A stretch of DNA of 64,000 bases, from assembly GCA_947088865.1 (NCBI GenBank), contig CAMUHY010000011.1:1-64000 (forward strand), given 5' to 3'. The notes below the pieces were generated by a model. That model saw only the letters and a list, made by a program, of their open reading frames with translations. It searched no databases and had not been told where the DNA came from. A program made the position numbers and the translations under genes. Numbering within the stretch: the first letter of the stretch is position 1; every line of letters starts with the position of its first letter. This document shows positions 9,268 to 18,212 of this stretch, piece after piece. This stretch comes from an uncultured Eubacterium sp. GTDB taxonomy: Bacteria; Bacillota; Clostridia; Lachnospirales; Lachnospiraceae.

Positions 9268-9777
9268 ATGAAAAAAACGTTGATTGTAGTGGATATGCAA
9301 AATGATTTTATTGATGGTTCGTTAGGCACAAAGGAAGCACAGCAGATTGTTGAAAAAGTAAAGGATAAGATTAGACAATATCACGATGCAAAAGAACAGA
9401 TTATTTTTACAAGAGATACACATGAGGAAAATTATTTAGACACGCCTGAAGGGAAAAAATTGCCCGTTAAGCATTGTATTATTGGTACAAAAGGCTGGGA
9501 GATTGCAGAAGGTTTGGAAGTTGAAGGTGCAGAGTATATCAATAAACCTACTTTTGGGTGGACGCACTGGAATGATATAAAAGATTTTGAAGCGATTGAA
9601 TTGGTTGGACTTTGTACAGATATCTGTGTAGTCAGCAATGCGCTTATTTTAAAGGCGATGTTTCCGGAAGCTGAGATTACAGTGGATGCTAGTTGTTGTG
9701 CAGGTGTGACGCCACAGACGCACAAAGCTGCTTTAGAGACAATGAAAATGTGCCAGATTCAAGTTGTTGGAGAGTAA
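9268..9777 (+). CDS. Isochorismatase-family cysteine hydrolase (nicotinamidase-like)
   Basis: 169 residues of the isochorismatase/nicotinamidase fold. The catalytic triad is visible: D9 in VVDMQNDF, the lysine in LPVKHC, and nucleophile C120 in CTDICVVSNA, with the cis-peptide region just before. PncA-type metal ligands are less clear, so the substrate (nicotinamide or another amide) is not assigned. The ATG at 9268 follows TGGAGGG; longer frames would run through the tRNA-Thr gene. A strong terminator follows. Confidence 0.85.
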   Translation: MKKTLIVVDMQNDFIDGSLGTKEAQQIVEKVKDKIRQYHDAKEQIIFTRDTHEENYLDTPEGKKLPVKHCIIGTKGWEIAEGLEVEGAEYINKPTFGWTHWNDIKDFEAIELVGLCTDICVVSNALILKAMFPEAEITVDASCCAGVTPQTHKAALETMKMCQIQVVGE

Positions 9778-9795
9778 ATAAAAAATAATGTTTTC

Positions 9796-9838
9796 AAGGT
9801 TACAAGTAATATTGGGTATTGCTTGTAACCTTTTTTTA
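9796..9838. terminator. Strong hairpin terminator between convergent genes
   Basis: AAGGTTACAAGTAAT pairs with ATTGCTTGTAACCTT (one mismatch) around GTATTG-type loop bases and is followed by seven T on the plus strand. It sits between the hydrolase gene and the convergent C39-like gene. Confidence 0.88.
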
Positions 9839-10666
9839 TTTTATCACAACAGCTTGATAAAAATATTTTTGATAAAAATAGGTGAAATCATCTAAATTGC
9901 GCTGTACAATACCATAAGTTGGGTCGGTGAGAGTAACCGTATTGTTTTCAAGGTCATATCCGCTTAACACAACACAATGTTCATAGGAAGGCCATGAAAA
10001 ATGACTTCCGTCAGGCTGTGCAATATCTTTATAGGTTACTTCTTTCTCATCATAGTTAAAACTTGTCCATACAATCACAGGATTTCCGTTTGATAACTCA
10101 GAAAAAAGCGTATTGACAGAAGAATAACTGATAGAGTAAGCTTGTTTGTCGGATTGATTATCTTTTAAAAAATTGTTGGCGGCAGTCACAATGGCAGGGG
10201 CAAAACAACCCATTCCGCTGGTTTTCCAAGGGGAACCAAAAAAATAATTGATAAACATGCCCTCGCCTGTTTCATTGCTCATAGGAAGATAATTTTTAGC
10301 AAGTGTTTGTTTATCAATATGAAACCCCAAGTAGAGAAGAACAGAGGTGAGGGACGTGATTTCACACCCCGTAGGAAGTTCTGGATTTTGATTGACAAAA
10401 GGAACATCGAGTTCAACCGTTTGGTCAAAGGCAATATCGTTTTCTGCTGCTGTCGTGAGAATGATATTGCTGGAATATTTTGATGTATCTACGGAAGATG
10501 TTTCCTGCTGTGATATAACCGATACTTTAAAATCTGTTGGTGTATTTCTTTTTTTGATTTCTTCAACACATATATAAACGGTGACGATAAGAGCCAAAGC
10601 AGAGGATATCAGCAATATTCTTTTAAGCACAATATTCTTCATAATTGATAAATTTAAACCTTTCAT
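9836..10666 (-). CDS. Secreted or membrane-anchored C39-type papain-like peptidase
   Basis: 276 residues with an N-terminal hydrophobic helix (about 15-35, uncleaved anchor or signal). A linker precedes a C39_2-type cysteine peptidase domain: LPTGCEITSLTSVLLYLG holds the candidate catalytic Cys, EHCVVLSGY the His and LTDPTYG the Asp. Family members are extracytoplasmic. The start is uncertain: the first ATG has no clear ribosome-binding site, and an internal ATG eight codons on has AAAGG at 14 bases. The upstream gap holds AT-rich repeats. Confidence 0.78.
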   Translation of the reverse strand: MKGLNLSIMKNIVLKRILLISSALALIVTVYICVEEIKKRNTPTDFKVSVISQQETSSVDTSKYSSNIILTTAAENDIAFDQTVELDVPFVNQNPELPTGCEITSLTSVLLYLGFHIDKQTLAKNYLPMSNETGEGMFINYFFGSPWKTSGMGCFAPAIVTAANNFLKDNQSDKQAYSISYSSVNTLFSELSNGNPVIVWTSFNYDEKEVTYKDIAQPDGSHFSWPSYEHCVVLSGYDLENNTVTLTDPTYGIVQRNLDDFTYFYQKYFYQAVVIK

Positions 10667-10696
10667 TTTCGTGGGTAGAAATACAATGATACATAT

Positions 10697-10775
10697 TCAA
10701 TCATATGGTAATATTTATTCATATAACAATATTCATTAATATAGTGATATTAATTAATATAGCAATATTATTCTT
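10697..10775. repeat. AT-rich imperfect repeat tract
   Basis: Short units of the form ATTCATATAACAATATT and ATTAATATAGTGATATT are repeated about four times between the C39 peptidase gene and purA. It looks like slippage-prone upstream DNA with no coding content. Confidence 0.5.
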
Positions 10776-10948
10776 TGATTGCAAATTATATATTATGGTA
10801 TTATACTATAAAATGGTTGTTGTCTTGATTGAATAACAATCATATGAAAAGAAAACGATAATCGATTTAAATTTAAGTGTTGTGTTTGATTGGTATAAGA
10901 CAAATTACGTATTTATATATAGTGAAACGCAACAGAATGGAGGAATTT

Positions 10949-12244
10949 ATGGTAAAAGCAATTGTTGGTGCCAACTGGGGCGATGAGGGCAAAGGCAAGA
11001 TTACAGATATGCTTGCAGAAGAATCCGATATTATAGTAAGGTTTCAGGGCGGAAGCAATGCAGGACATACAATTATTAATAATTATGGTAAATTTGCACT
11101 TCATCTTTTACCATCAGGTGTGTTTTACAATCACACAACAAGTATTATAGGAAATGGTGTAGCGCTGAATATACCATATTTGGTGAAAGAGATTGACAGT
11201 CTTGTAGAACGAAATGTTCCAATGCCTAAAATTCTTGTATCTGACAGAGCACAGATTCTTATGCCATATCATGTAGATTTTGATACATATGAGGAGGCAA
11301 GGCTGGCAGGGAAGTCGTTTGGCTCTACAAAGTCTGGTATTGCACCTTTTTATTCAGACAAGTATGCAAAAATTGGTTTTCAGGTTAGTGAACTTTTTGG
11401 AAGCGAGAAGGATTTAAAGGATAAGGTTGCCAATATTTGTACAATTAAAAATTGTCTATTAGAACATCTTTATCATAAACCACTTTTAAAAGAAGAAGAG
11501 GTATTCAATACACTGATGGAATATAAAACTATGGTGGAACCTTATGTATGTGATACATCAGCATTTTTACATCAGGCATTGAAAGAAGGAAAAAGAATCC
11601 TTCTTGAAGGACAGCTCGGTTCATTAAAAGACCCTGACCATGGGATTTATCCTATGGTTACATCATCATCAACACTTGCTTCGTATGGTGCGGTTGGAGC
11701 AGGTATTCCAGCTAGTGCAATTACGGATGTTATTACAGTTGTCAAGGCCTATTCTTCTGCGGTTGGAGCAGGTGGATTTGTCAGTGAAATATTTGGTGAA
11801 GAAGCCGATGAGTTGAGAAAACGCGGCGGTGATGGCGGAGAGTTTGGCGCTACAACAGGCAGACCAAGAAGAATGGGCTGGTTTGATGCGGTGGCAACCC
11901 GTTACGGTGTTCGGATGCAGGGAACAACACAAGTAGCGCTTACCGTTATTGATGTATTGGGTTATCTTGACGAGATACCAATGTGTGTTGGATATGAAAT
12001 TGATGGAAAAGTTACAAAAGATTTTCCTACAACAGTAGAGCTTGAAAAAGCAAAACCAGTATTAAAAACGTTTAAGGGCTGGAAATCTGATATCAGAGGA
12101 ATCACAAAATATGAAGATTTGCCAGTTGAGTGTAGGGCATATATTGAAGCCATTGAACAAGAGATAGAAGCTCCAATTACAATGGTTTCAAACGGACCGG
12201 GAAGACATGAGATTATTTATAGAAAAAGCGCTTATTGTAAGTAA
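10949..12244 (+). CDS. purA: Adenylosuccinate synthetase
   Basis: Catalyses the GTP-dependent step from IMP and aspartate toward AMP. Seen: the P-loop-like GDEGKGK at residues 11-17 with catalytic Asp, QGGSNAGHTI with catalytic His, LEGQLGSLKDPDHG, the TTGRPRRMGWFDAVATRYG block, and the C-terminal GPGRHE. 431 residues is normal. The start follows AATGGAGGAATTT; an upstream in-frame extension from 10877 is not supported. The leader resembles that of groES (TTTGATTGG, then ACAGAATGGAGGAAT). Confidence 0.96.
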   Translation: MVKAIVGANWGDEGKGKITDMLAEESDIIVRFQGGSNAGHTIINNYGKFALHLLPSGVFYNHTTSIIGNGVALNIPYLVKEIDSLVERNVPMPKILVSDRAQILMPYHVDFDTYEEARLAGKSFGSTKSGIAPFYSDKYAKIGFQVSELFGSEKDLKDKVANICTIKNCLLEHLYHKPLLKEEEVFNTLMEYKTMVEPYVCDTSAFLHQALKEGKRILLEGQLGSLKDPDHGIYPMVTSSSTLASYGAVGAGIPASAITDVITVVKAYSSAVGAGGFVSEIFGEEADELRKRGGDGGEFGATTGRPRRMGWFDAVATRYGVRMQGTTQVALTVIDVLGYLDEIPMCVGYEIDGKVTKDFPTTVELEKAKPVLKTFKGWKSDIRGITKYEDLPVECRAYIEAIEQEIEAPITMVSNGPGRHEIIYRKSAYCK

Positions 12245-12320
12245 AAAATTATGATGTTAAAGTTATATTGCAAGTGGAATTTTTTAGATATGCAAAGTGG
12301 AAATAAGTAAGGTGAAAAGA

Positions 12321-12860
12321 ATGAAATATGCAGTAGAATTATATTATGATGCAGAAACGGAAAAGAAGCTTTTGTATTTGGCACAAAGAGTAGCCGACGA
12401 ACATTTAAGCACAAAATTTTTAGAATGGAAAACAAGACCACATCTTACATTAGCTTGTTTTAATGATGTAGATGAGAAAAAATGTATAGAACAATTAAAA
12501 AAATTTGCACAAAATCATAAAATATTGCCTGCATATATTGGTTCTATTGGAATGTTTACGGATACCAAAACAATTTTTGCTTCACCGATAATGAATAAAA
12601 GTATGTACCAATTTCATCAAGAATTGCATGAGTGTTTAAATGAGTTTGACACCACTGGCTGGAAATGGTATTCTCCAGATAATTGGGTACCACATTGTAC
12701 ACTTGCACTTACAGAAGAAGAGGATGATAGCGTGTTTTACAAAGCAAGTAATTTGCTTTTACATGAGTTCAAAAAAATCAGTGGAAAATTTATTTCAATA
12801 GGATTAGTAAAAATAACATTTCCTGTAAAAGAAATAGATACCGTTGAATTGTGTAGATAA
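12321..12860 (+). CDS. 2'-5' RNA ligase/cyclic phosphodiesterase superfamily protein
   Basis: 179 residues of the 2H phosphoesterase fold, recognised from its two His-x-Thr motifs: RPHLTLACF near residue 44 and VPHCTLAL near residue 124, placed symmetrically as the family requires. Members hydrolyse or ligate 2'-phosphodiester or cyclic-phosphate RNA ends; the substrate here is not known. The ATG follows AAGGTG at 7 bases. Confidence 0.85.
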   Translation: MKYAVELYYDAETEKKLLYLAQRVADEHLSTKFLEWKTRPHLTLACFNDVDEKKCIEQLKKFAQNHKILPAYIGSIGMFTDTKTIFASPIMNKSMYQFHQELHECLNEFDTTGWKWYSPDNWVPHCTLALTEEEDDSVFYKASNLLLHEFKKISGKFISIGLVKITFPVKEIDTVELCR

Positions 12861-12938
12861 ATTTTGTTTTGTTTAAGGAATTTTGTGGTTTTAAATGTCT
12901 ATTTAATGGTTGTTACAAGTCGCTTTATATTAATGAGA

Positions 12939-13022
12939 AGGGGCTGTCGCAAAATAGAACTTTGATTCTATATATAGTAAAAACTATATATAGTACTTAA
13001 AATTCTTTTTGCAACAGCCTCT
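12939..13022. repeat. Interspersed hairpin, GGGCTGTCGCAAAA family
   Basis: AGGGGCTGTCGCAAAATAGAA at the left pairs with TTCTTTTTGCAACAGCCTCT at the right; inside, TATATATAGT and ACTATATATA form a second palindrome. It lies between convergent genes and may serve as a bidirectional terminator. Related copies are at 5097, 23065, 53588 and 56672. Confidence 0.75.
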
Positions 13023-13023
13023 T

Positions 13024-13233
13024 TTATTTTTTACCAGACATATATTTGTATGCTAACATCATTGCATATGCAACGATAGGAAGACCAATATCCGTTATAA
13101 TTAAACCAGTAAATAATTTTTTCATATTTTCGGTATCAATAAAGGATACGATTAGGGTTATAATTAAAAGACTTATCCACAGGATAACGACTGTTAAAGC
13201 TCCAAGTCTTTTGATTTTTGAATGATTGTTCAT
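13024..13233 (-). CDS. Small two-helix membrane protein
   Basis: 69 residues: a basic N-terminus, a transmembrane helix (about 12-32), a short charged loop with DTENMKK, a second helix (about 42-63) and a basic end. AAAGGA stands 8 bases before the ATG. Not recognised; it looks like a typical small inner-membrane protein. Confidence 0.65.
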   Translation of the reverse strand: MNNHSKIKRLGALTVVILWISLLIITLIVSFIDTENMKKLFTGLIITDIGLPIVAYAMMLAYKYMSGKK

Positions 13234-13311
13234 AAATAAAGTCCTTTCGTTTTGTGTAAGTCAAAATTCATTGTAAATTTAAAAATTCCATTTATGCTAT
13301 GATTATTATAT

Positions 13312-13420
13312 TATATATACAAAGTAAAAAGCCAGAAGTTTATGAAATAAATTTTTATATTATAGTTTCATAGAGGATATTATATCGTATATACATAATG
13401 AAAAGCCAGAAATTTGTGAA
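13312..13420. repeat. Two direct copies of a 33-base sequence upstream of the adenylation gene
   Basis: TATATACAAAGTAAAAAGCC followed by AGAAGTTTATGAA (ending 13346) recurs at 13388-13420 as TATATACATAATGAAAAGCC followed by AGAAATTTGTGAA. The copies are about 77 bases apart. They may be a duplicated operator or a tandem duplication with decay. Confidence 0.5.
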
Positions 13421-13488
13421 TCAACCTTTTATGCCACAGCTTCCCTGTGGTTATTATAACATAAATTTATATATAAGAAAGGATAGTT

Positions 13489-15018
13489 ATGTCAAAAAAT
13501 GTTATAGAATACCTTGAAAATTCTGCTGTCTTGTTTCCAGAAAAAACAGCGGTTGCGGATGATAAATCGTCAATGACTTACAAGGAATTGCTTTGTTATT
13601 CTAAAAATATAGCAGCCGCCTTATTGCCCTATGCCAGACAAGGACATGCAGTCCCCGTTTATATGGAAAAAAGCTGTAAAACGTTAGCTGCCTTTCTTGG
13701 TGTAGCGACAGCAGGCTGCTTTTATGTTTTATTAGACCCTTCTTACCCAGTTGACCGAATTAACAGTATTATTCATACATTGGGAGCGGATATGCTGATT
13801 GTTGATGAAAAGTCTGCAAAAAAGCAGGAAAAATTAGGGTTTGAAGGGAATGTTCTTAAAATAGAAGAACTTATAGAATATACAGCTTCCAAAGAAGAAT
13901 ATATACAGCTTAAAAAAATCCGAGAGCAAGCGTTAGATATAGACCCGCTTTATGCAATTTTCACATCAGGTTCAACGGGAGTCCCAAAAGGCGTTATTGT
14001 AAATCATCGCAGTGTTATGGATTTTATTGATTGCTTTACAAAACAGTTTGGAATTTCATCAGAGGATATTATAGGAAATCAGGCGCCGTTTGATTTTGAT
14101 GTGTCGGTTAAAGACATTTATTCAGGCTTAAAATGTGGAGCAACCATACAAATTATACCAAAGTCGATGTTTTCATTTCCGACAAGACTGCTTGACTATC
14201 TGGATAACAATCATGTTACAACGCTTATTTGGGCTGTCTCTGCACTGTGTATTGTCACAACGCTAAATGGTTTTGATTACAAAACGCCAAGCAGTATTAA
14301 CAAAATTATTTTTTCAGGTGAAGTGATGCCAATCAAGCATTTGAATTTGTGGAGGGCGGCTTATCCAGACGCGATGTTTGTCAATGTTTATGGTCCTACG
14401 GAGATAACATGCAACTGTACATATTACGTTGTTGACAGAGCATTTGATTTGGATGAGACATTGCCGATAGGCAAAGCCTTTCCAAATGAGCGTGTATTTT
14501 TGTTAGATGAAAAAGACGTGCTTATCACAGAGCAGGATTGTCATAAAATTGGTGAGATATGTGTTTCTGGAACATCCGTTACATTGGGATATTATAATAA
14601 TTCAGAAAAAACAAAAGAGGCATTTGTGCAGAATCCTCTTAATGACAAATATATAGAAATTATATATAGAACTGGCGATTTGGGGTATTATAATGAGAAG
14701 AAAGAGTTGTGTTTTTCATCACGCAAGGATTTTCAGATTAAACATAATGGGCATAGGATTGAACTAGGAGAAATTGATACGGCAATTAATGCCGCTGATG
14801 GCGTTGTCAGAGCATGTTGTATCTATGATGAAAAAAAGCAGCTTATTATTGGTTTTTATGAAGGGGAAGCTGATAAGAAGGCAATAACACACACGCTTTT
14901 AGCAAAGCTTCCAAAGTTTATGCTTCCTCAAGACTTTGTAAAAGTGGAATCTATGCCTGTTACAAAAAATGGTAAGATAGATAGAAAACAGCTTATAGGA
15001 AAATATGATGAAACGTAG
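13489..15018 (+). CDS. Amino-acid adenylation enzyme, DltA-like stand-alone A domain
   Basis: 509 residues of the ANL superfamily. Motifs in order: FTSGSTGVPKG (158-168, ATP P-loop), the GPTE motif in VNVYGPTEITCN, YRTGDLGYY, the hinge SSRKDFQIKHNGHRIELGEI and the C-terminal catalytic lysine NGKIDRK. Closest in type to DltA and free-standing NRPS A domains, which activate an amino acid as an adenylate and load it on a carrier protein. A carrier protein lies two genes on, but no dltB or dltD is present. The intervening gene is a PLP decarboxylase, so this is not a normal D-alanylation operon. Amino-acid specificity cannot be read safely. Confidence 0.85.
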   Translation: MSKNVIEYLENSAVLFPEKTAVADDKSSMTYKELLCYSKNIAAALLPYARQGHAVPVYMEKSCKTLAAFLGVATAGCFYVLLDPSYPVDRINSIIHTLGADMLIVDEKSAKKQEKLGFEGNVLKIEELIEYTASKEEYIQLKKIREQALDIDPLYAIFTSGSTGVPKGVIVNHRSVMDFIDCFTKQFGISSEDIIGNQAPFDFDVSVKDIYSGLKCGATIQIIPKSMFSFPTRLLDYLDNNHVTTLIWAVSALCIVTTLNGFDYKTPSSINKIIFSGEVMPIKHLNLWRAAYPDAMFVNVYGPTEITCNCTYYVVDRAFDLDETLPIGKAFPNERVFLLDEKDVLITEQDCHKIGEICVSGTSVTLGYYNNSEKTKEAFVQNPLNDKYIEIIYRTGDLGYYNEKKELCFSSRKDFQIKHNGHRIELGEIDTAINAADGVVRACCIYDEKKQLIIGFYEGEADKKAITHTLLAKLPKFMLPQDFVKVESMPVTKNGKIDRKQLIGKYDET

Positions 15019-15048
15019 CATGGATATGTCAATTTGGAGGCTAAAGGA

Positions 15049-16371
15049 ATGATTCGTGAGGAAAAAATAGAGGAATTAGCAAAGCTGCATGGCACACCAC
15101 TGTATATTTTTGATAAAGAAGAACTTTGTAAAAGAATTGGTGATATACAAAAAATACTGGGAGAAGATATTACGCTTTGTTATGCAATGAAAGCAAATCC
15201 ATTTCTTGTGGACGCGCTCAAGCCATTGGTGTCAAAGTTTGAAGTTTGTTCGCCAGGAGAGTTTGCTATATGCAGGCGTGAAAATGTAGATATGTCGTCC
15301 ATTGTATTATCGGGTGTTTATAAGAAACAAAGCGACATGGAGTATGTGATGGACGAATGCGGCGGTGTTGGCGTATATACAATAGAATCAATGGAACAAT
15401 GGAATATGCTTTGCAGCTGCGTCCAAATAAGAAATATTAAAATTTCTGTTCTTTTAAGGCTTACCAGTAAAAATCAATTTGGGCTGGATTCAGTAGAAAT
15501 TGAAAAAATTATTGAGAACAGAGCGGATTATCCTTATATAGATATTATTGGAATACAATATTATTCAGGAACACAAAAAAAGAAAGCAGAAATCAATATA
15601 AAAGAATTGCAGCAGCTTGTGGTATTTTGTGAACAATTAAAAAGTACATATGATTTTACAGTAAAAGAATTAGAGTATGGTCCAGGATTTATGGTGTCCT
15701 ATTTTGGAGAGGATGCTTACAACAATAATTATGAGATGCTGCAGGAATTTTTGACAGAGCTGGAAAAAGTAAAAAAGAATTATCATATTACCTTAGAGAT
15801 GGGGCGTTATCTTGTTGCGACATGCGGCATATATGTGTCAAAAGTTGTTGATATCAAAGTTCATTCTGAACAGCAATATTGTATTATTGATGGAGGAATC
15901 AATCATATTAATTATTATGGACAGACTATGGCAATGAAAATTCCAGCATATGCGTATTTAAAGAAAGATGGCACCATCGTAAAAGCATATGGATTATTAG
16001 AAAAATTGCGTGACAATACGGAAAAACTTAATAGAAATGATAATAAATCAAGTGCAGATATTGAAAAAGTTAGTACAGATGACAGAAATTCTAGTATAGA
16101 CAACGAAACATCAAAATGGACAATATGCGGTTCATTGTGTACCGTTGCAGACGTTCTTGTCAAAAATTTACCAATTGGAAAACCCGATAAGGGCGATATG
16201 ATATTTTTTTATAATATAGGCGCATACTCTGTTACAGAAGGTATATATTTATTTCTTAGCAGAACACTTCCTAAAATTATTACATATGATACAAATGGTG
16301 TGGTTGAGGTATTGCGTGATTTTTATGATTCCGATATAATCAATTCTCGTAAGTTTGTGTTGAATAAATAA
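15049..16371 (+). CDS. Fold-type III PLP decarboxylase (DAP/ornithine decarboxylase family)
   Basis: 440 residues with the PLP lysine K48 in YAMKANP, the EVCSPGEF and GIQYYSG segments, LEYGPGF and LEMGRYL of the barrel, and the C-terminal beta-domain motif CGSLCTVADVL followed by NIGAYS. This is the alanine-racemase-like fold that includes DAP decarboxylase and BtrK. It has a low-complexity Asn/Asp/Ser-rich insertion at about 324-355, just before the C-terminal domain. Its place between an adenylation enzyme and a carrier protein suggests it acts on a carrier-bound aminoacyl group, as BtrK does in butirosin synthesis; that is inference. The ATG follows TTGGAGG. Confidence 0.83.
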   Translation: MIREEKIEELAKLHGTPLYIFDKEELCKRIGDIQKILGEDITLCYAMKANPFLVDALKPLVSKFEVCSPGEFAICRRENVDMSSIVLSGVYKKQSDMEYVMDECGGVGVYTIESMEQWNMLCSCVQIRNIKISVLLRLTSKNQFGLDSVEIEKIIENRADYPYIDIIGIQYYSGTQKKKAEINIKELQQLVVFCEQLKSTYDFTVKELEYGPGFMVSYFGEDAYNNNYEMLQEFLTELEKVKKNYHITLEMGRYLVATCGIYVSKVVDIKVHSEQQYCIIDGGINHINYYGQTMAMKIPAYAYLKKDGTIVKAYGLLEKLRDNTEKLNRNDNKSSADIEKVSTDDRNSSIDNETSKWTICGSLCTVADVLVKNLPIGKPDKGDMIFFYNIGAYSVTEGIYLFLSRTLPKIITYDTNGVVEVLRDFYDSDIINSRKFVLNK

Positions 16372-16484
16372 TATTCTTCTTGACTAACGAACTAATATGT
16401 TATATTTTACTTGGTAGAGTTGGTAAATTGTGGTTTAGAATTACCAATATAAAAAATAAAATGATAGAAAGGCAAGGTTTTTTT

Positions 16485-16709
16485 ATGGACCAGTTAATGG
16501 AAATTTTAACAGAGGTAAATGCAGATGTAGATTTTGAAAATTGTGATACGCTTGTTGATGATGGGATTCTTGATTCTTTTGATATTGTGTCAATCGTAGG
16601 AGAGCTGAATGACACATTTGATATTGAGATTACACCTGTTGATATTATACCAGAGAATTTCAATTCGGCTGAGGCTATGTGGGAGATGATACAGCGTCTT
16701 TCTGAATAA
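16485..16709 (+). CDS. Acyl/aminoacyl carrier protein (DltC-like)
   Basis: 74 residues, acidic and four-helix like. The phosphopantetheine attachment serine is S31 in DDGILDSFDIVSIVGEL, and the following FDIEI and WEMIQRL segments fit DltC and small PCPs. The ATG follows GAAAGGCAAGG. It closes the three-gene group with the adenylation enzyme and PLP decarboxylase. No phosphopantetheinyl transferase is in the window. Confidence 0.88.
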   Translation: MDQLMEILTEVNADVDFENCDTLVDDGILDSFDIVSIVGELNDTFDIEITPVDIIPENFNSAEAMWEMIQRLSE

Positions 16710-16751
16710 TTTATTTGTAGTGATATTAAACAATGAAAGGTAGATAAAGAT

Positions 16752-17258
16752 ATGGCATTACTTGATACTTGGAGACAGTTAGCTTACCAGACAGAGATGA
16801 ACCAAAAGCAGGCAGGAGAATTTTGGGGAACCTATTTTAATTTTGAAAAAGGAATTTATGAAAAGATTTTAGCAACTCCTGATGAACCTGTTAAAGGCAG
16901 TGTTAAGGAGCTTGCAGAAAAATTTGGAGTTGAGCTGTTGATAATGACAGGTTTTCTGGATGGAATTAATGACAGTTTAAAGGAGCCAAATCCAATCGAG
17001 AGTATGGACGAGGATACGATTGTCAATCTTGATTATGATGTTGAAAAGCTATATTATAATATGGTTGCTTGTAAAGCGGACTGGCTATATGAATTGCCTG
17101 CATGGGACAACTTGCTTTCAGAGGAGAAAAGAAAGCAGTTATATAAGGAACAGAAGGCTTCAGGAACAGTGGTAAAAGGCAAAAAGATTGGACGTAATGA
17201 ACCATGTCCATGCGGAAGTGGTAAGAAGTATAAACTTTGCTGTGGAAGAAATCAATAA
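16752..17258 (+). CDS. SEC-C motif protein
   Basis: 168 residues: an all-helical N-terminal domain (about 1-135) not recognised, ending in a SEC-C zinc-binding motif [19 protein letters not shown], the metal ligands being CxC and CC. SEC-C tails occur in SecA and in many ribosome- or RNA-associated proteins. It lies 42 bases after the carrier protein gene and is probably co-transcribed with it, but it need not share its function. A terminator follows at once. Confidence 0.8.
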   Translation: MALLDTWRQLAYQTEMNQKQAGEFWGTYFNFEKGIYEKILATPDEPVKGSVKELAEKFGVELLIMTGFLDGINDSLKEPNPIESMDEDTIVNLDYDVEKLYYNMVACKADWLYELPAWDNLLSEEKRKQLYKEQKASGTVVKGKKIGRNEPCPCGSGKKYKLCCGRNQ

Positions 17259-17262
17259 TTAT

Positions 17263-17302
17263 AGTACCATCGGCGTTGGTTATTGTCGATGGTACTTTTT
17301 TG
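17263..17302 (+). terminator. Rho-independent terminator
   Basis: AGTACCATCG pairs perfectly with CGATGGTACT and is followed by seven T. It ends the adenylation/decarboxylase/carrier/SEC-C transcript. Confidence 0.9.
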
Positions 17303-17367
17303 TATAATAAGAAGTATAATTTTATGTCTTATTTTTAAGCAATCATTATATGATAGAACTAATATTA

Positions 17368-17982
17368 TTATGATTTCGTGTAAATGCGTGGAATATGACT
17401 TGCCTGAAGAATAATGATAAAGCCAAATACAATGGATAATACAAATCCTAGAATAGTAAGTATAGCAATGATAACATAGATTTCAATATGATAGTCATAT
17501 TCATTGATAATTGTTTGCTGTGTATATTTAGACAGCCCGTCATAGTTCCATTTTAAATCGGATGCCATATAGTTTAATAGAGATTTGATGTGTTGGTTGT
17601 GATTTTCGAGGTTTGCTGTAAAGTTGAGTGATTCAATGGTAATAGGTGGAACTTCGGGATTTTCAAGTTTGTTTGAAGATATAAGATATATAGTGCAAGT
17701 ATTGTTATTTAACGTATAATAATAATGAGCTTTTACTACATTATTGATGATATAATCATGCCCTGAATAATGAAGATTGGTAGCGGTGCCATGAACAGAG
17801 TTTATATCATTTTTGTAGAGTTCATCAATATGATTCTCACAAGAATAGTAGGAAGGGAACAGGTGTGATATAATATTAATTTTAAAACATATCATTAGTG
17901 CAAATAATGTGAAGATAATGGAAAAAATAAAATGATATAGGATATATTTGTAAAATTTAATATTATGCCGAGTTGTATTCAT
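17368..17982 (-). CDS. Uncharacterised membrane protein with extracytoplasmic domain
   Basis: About 204 residues: an N-terminal transmembrane helix (about 15-37), a 120-residue polar domain rich in Asn, Tyr and His with few charged clusters, and a C-terminal helix (about 168-193). GGGGA 5 bases before the ATG at 17982 supports this start over two upstream ones. No family recognised. Confidence 0.65.
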   Translation of the reverse strand: MNTTRHNIKFYKYILYHFIFSIIFTLFALMICFKINIISHLFPSYYSCENHIDELYKNDINSVHGTATNLHYSGHDYIINNVVKAHYYYTLNNNTCTIYLISSNKLENPEVPPITIESLNFTANLENHNQHIKSLLNYMASDLKWNYDGLSKYTQQTIINEYDYHIEIYVIIAILTILGFVLSIVFGFIIILQASHIPRIYTKS

Positions 17983-18212
17983 AGTAATCCCCATTCGTAC
18001 ATTACTTTTGAGCAATCTTTAAAAGTAATTTAATCTGTCCATTTAGTATATTAAATTATTGCGGAATTGACAAGTCATTATGTACAAGTTAGGTGTGAAA
18101 AATAAGTTTTCTAGTTATAAAAAATTAAAAAGTGCTTTATGCTTGCCCTAAGTCCTATTATTTGTTACAATTCCATTATGTTTTGCTAAAGATTATGGAA
18201 TTGGAGGGCTGT

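Noticed and set aside
13489-16709. Standard dlt operon (teichoic acid D-alanylation)
   Set aside because: dltB and dltD are absent and a PLP decarboxylase is present in the middle.
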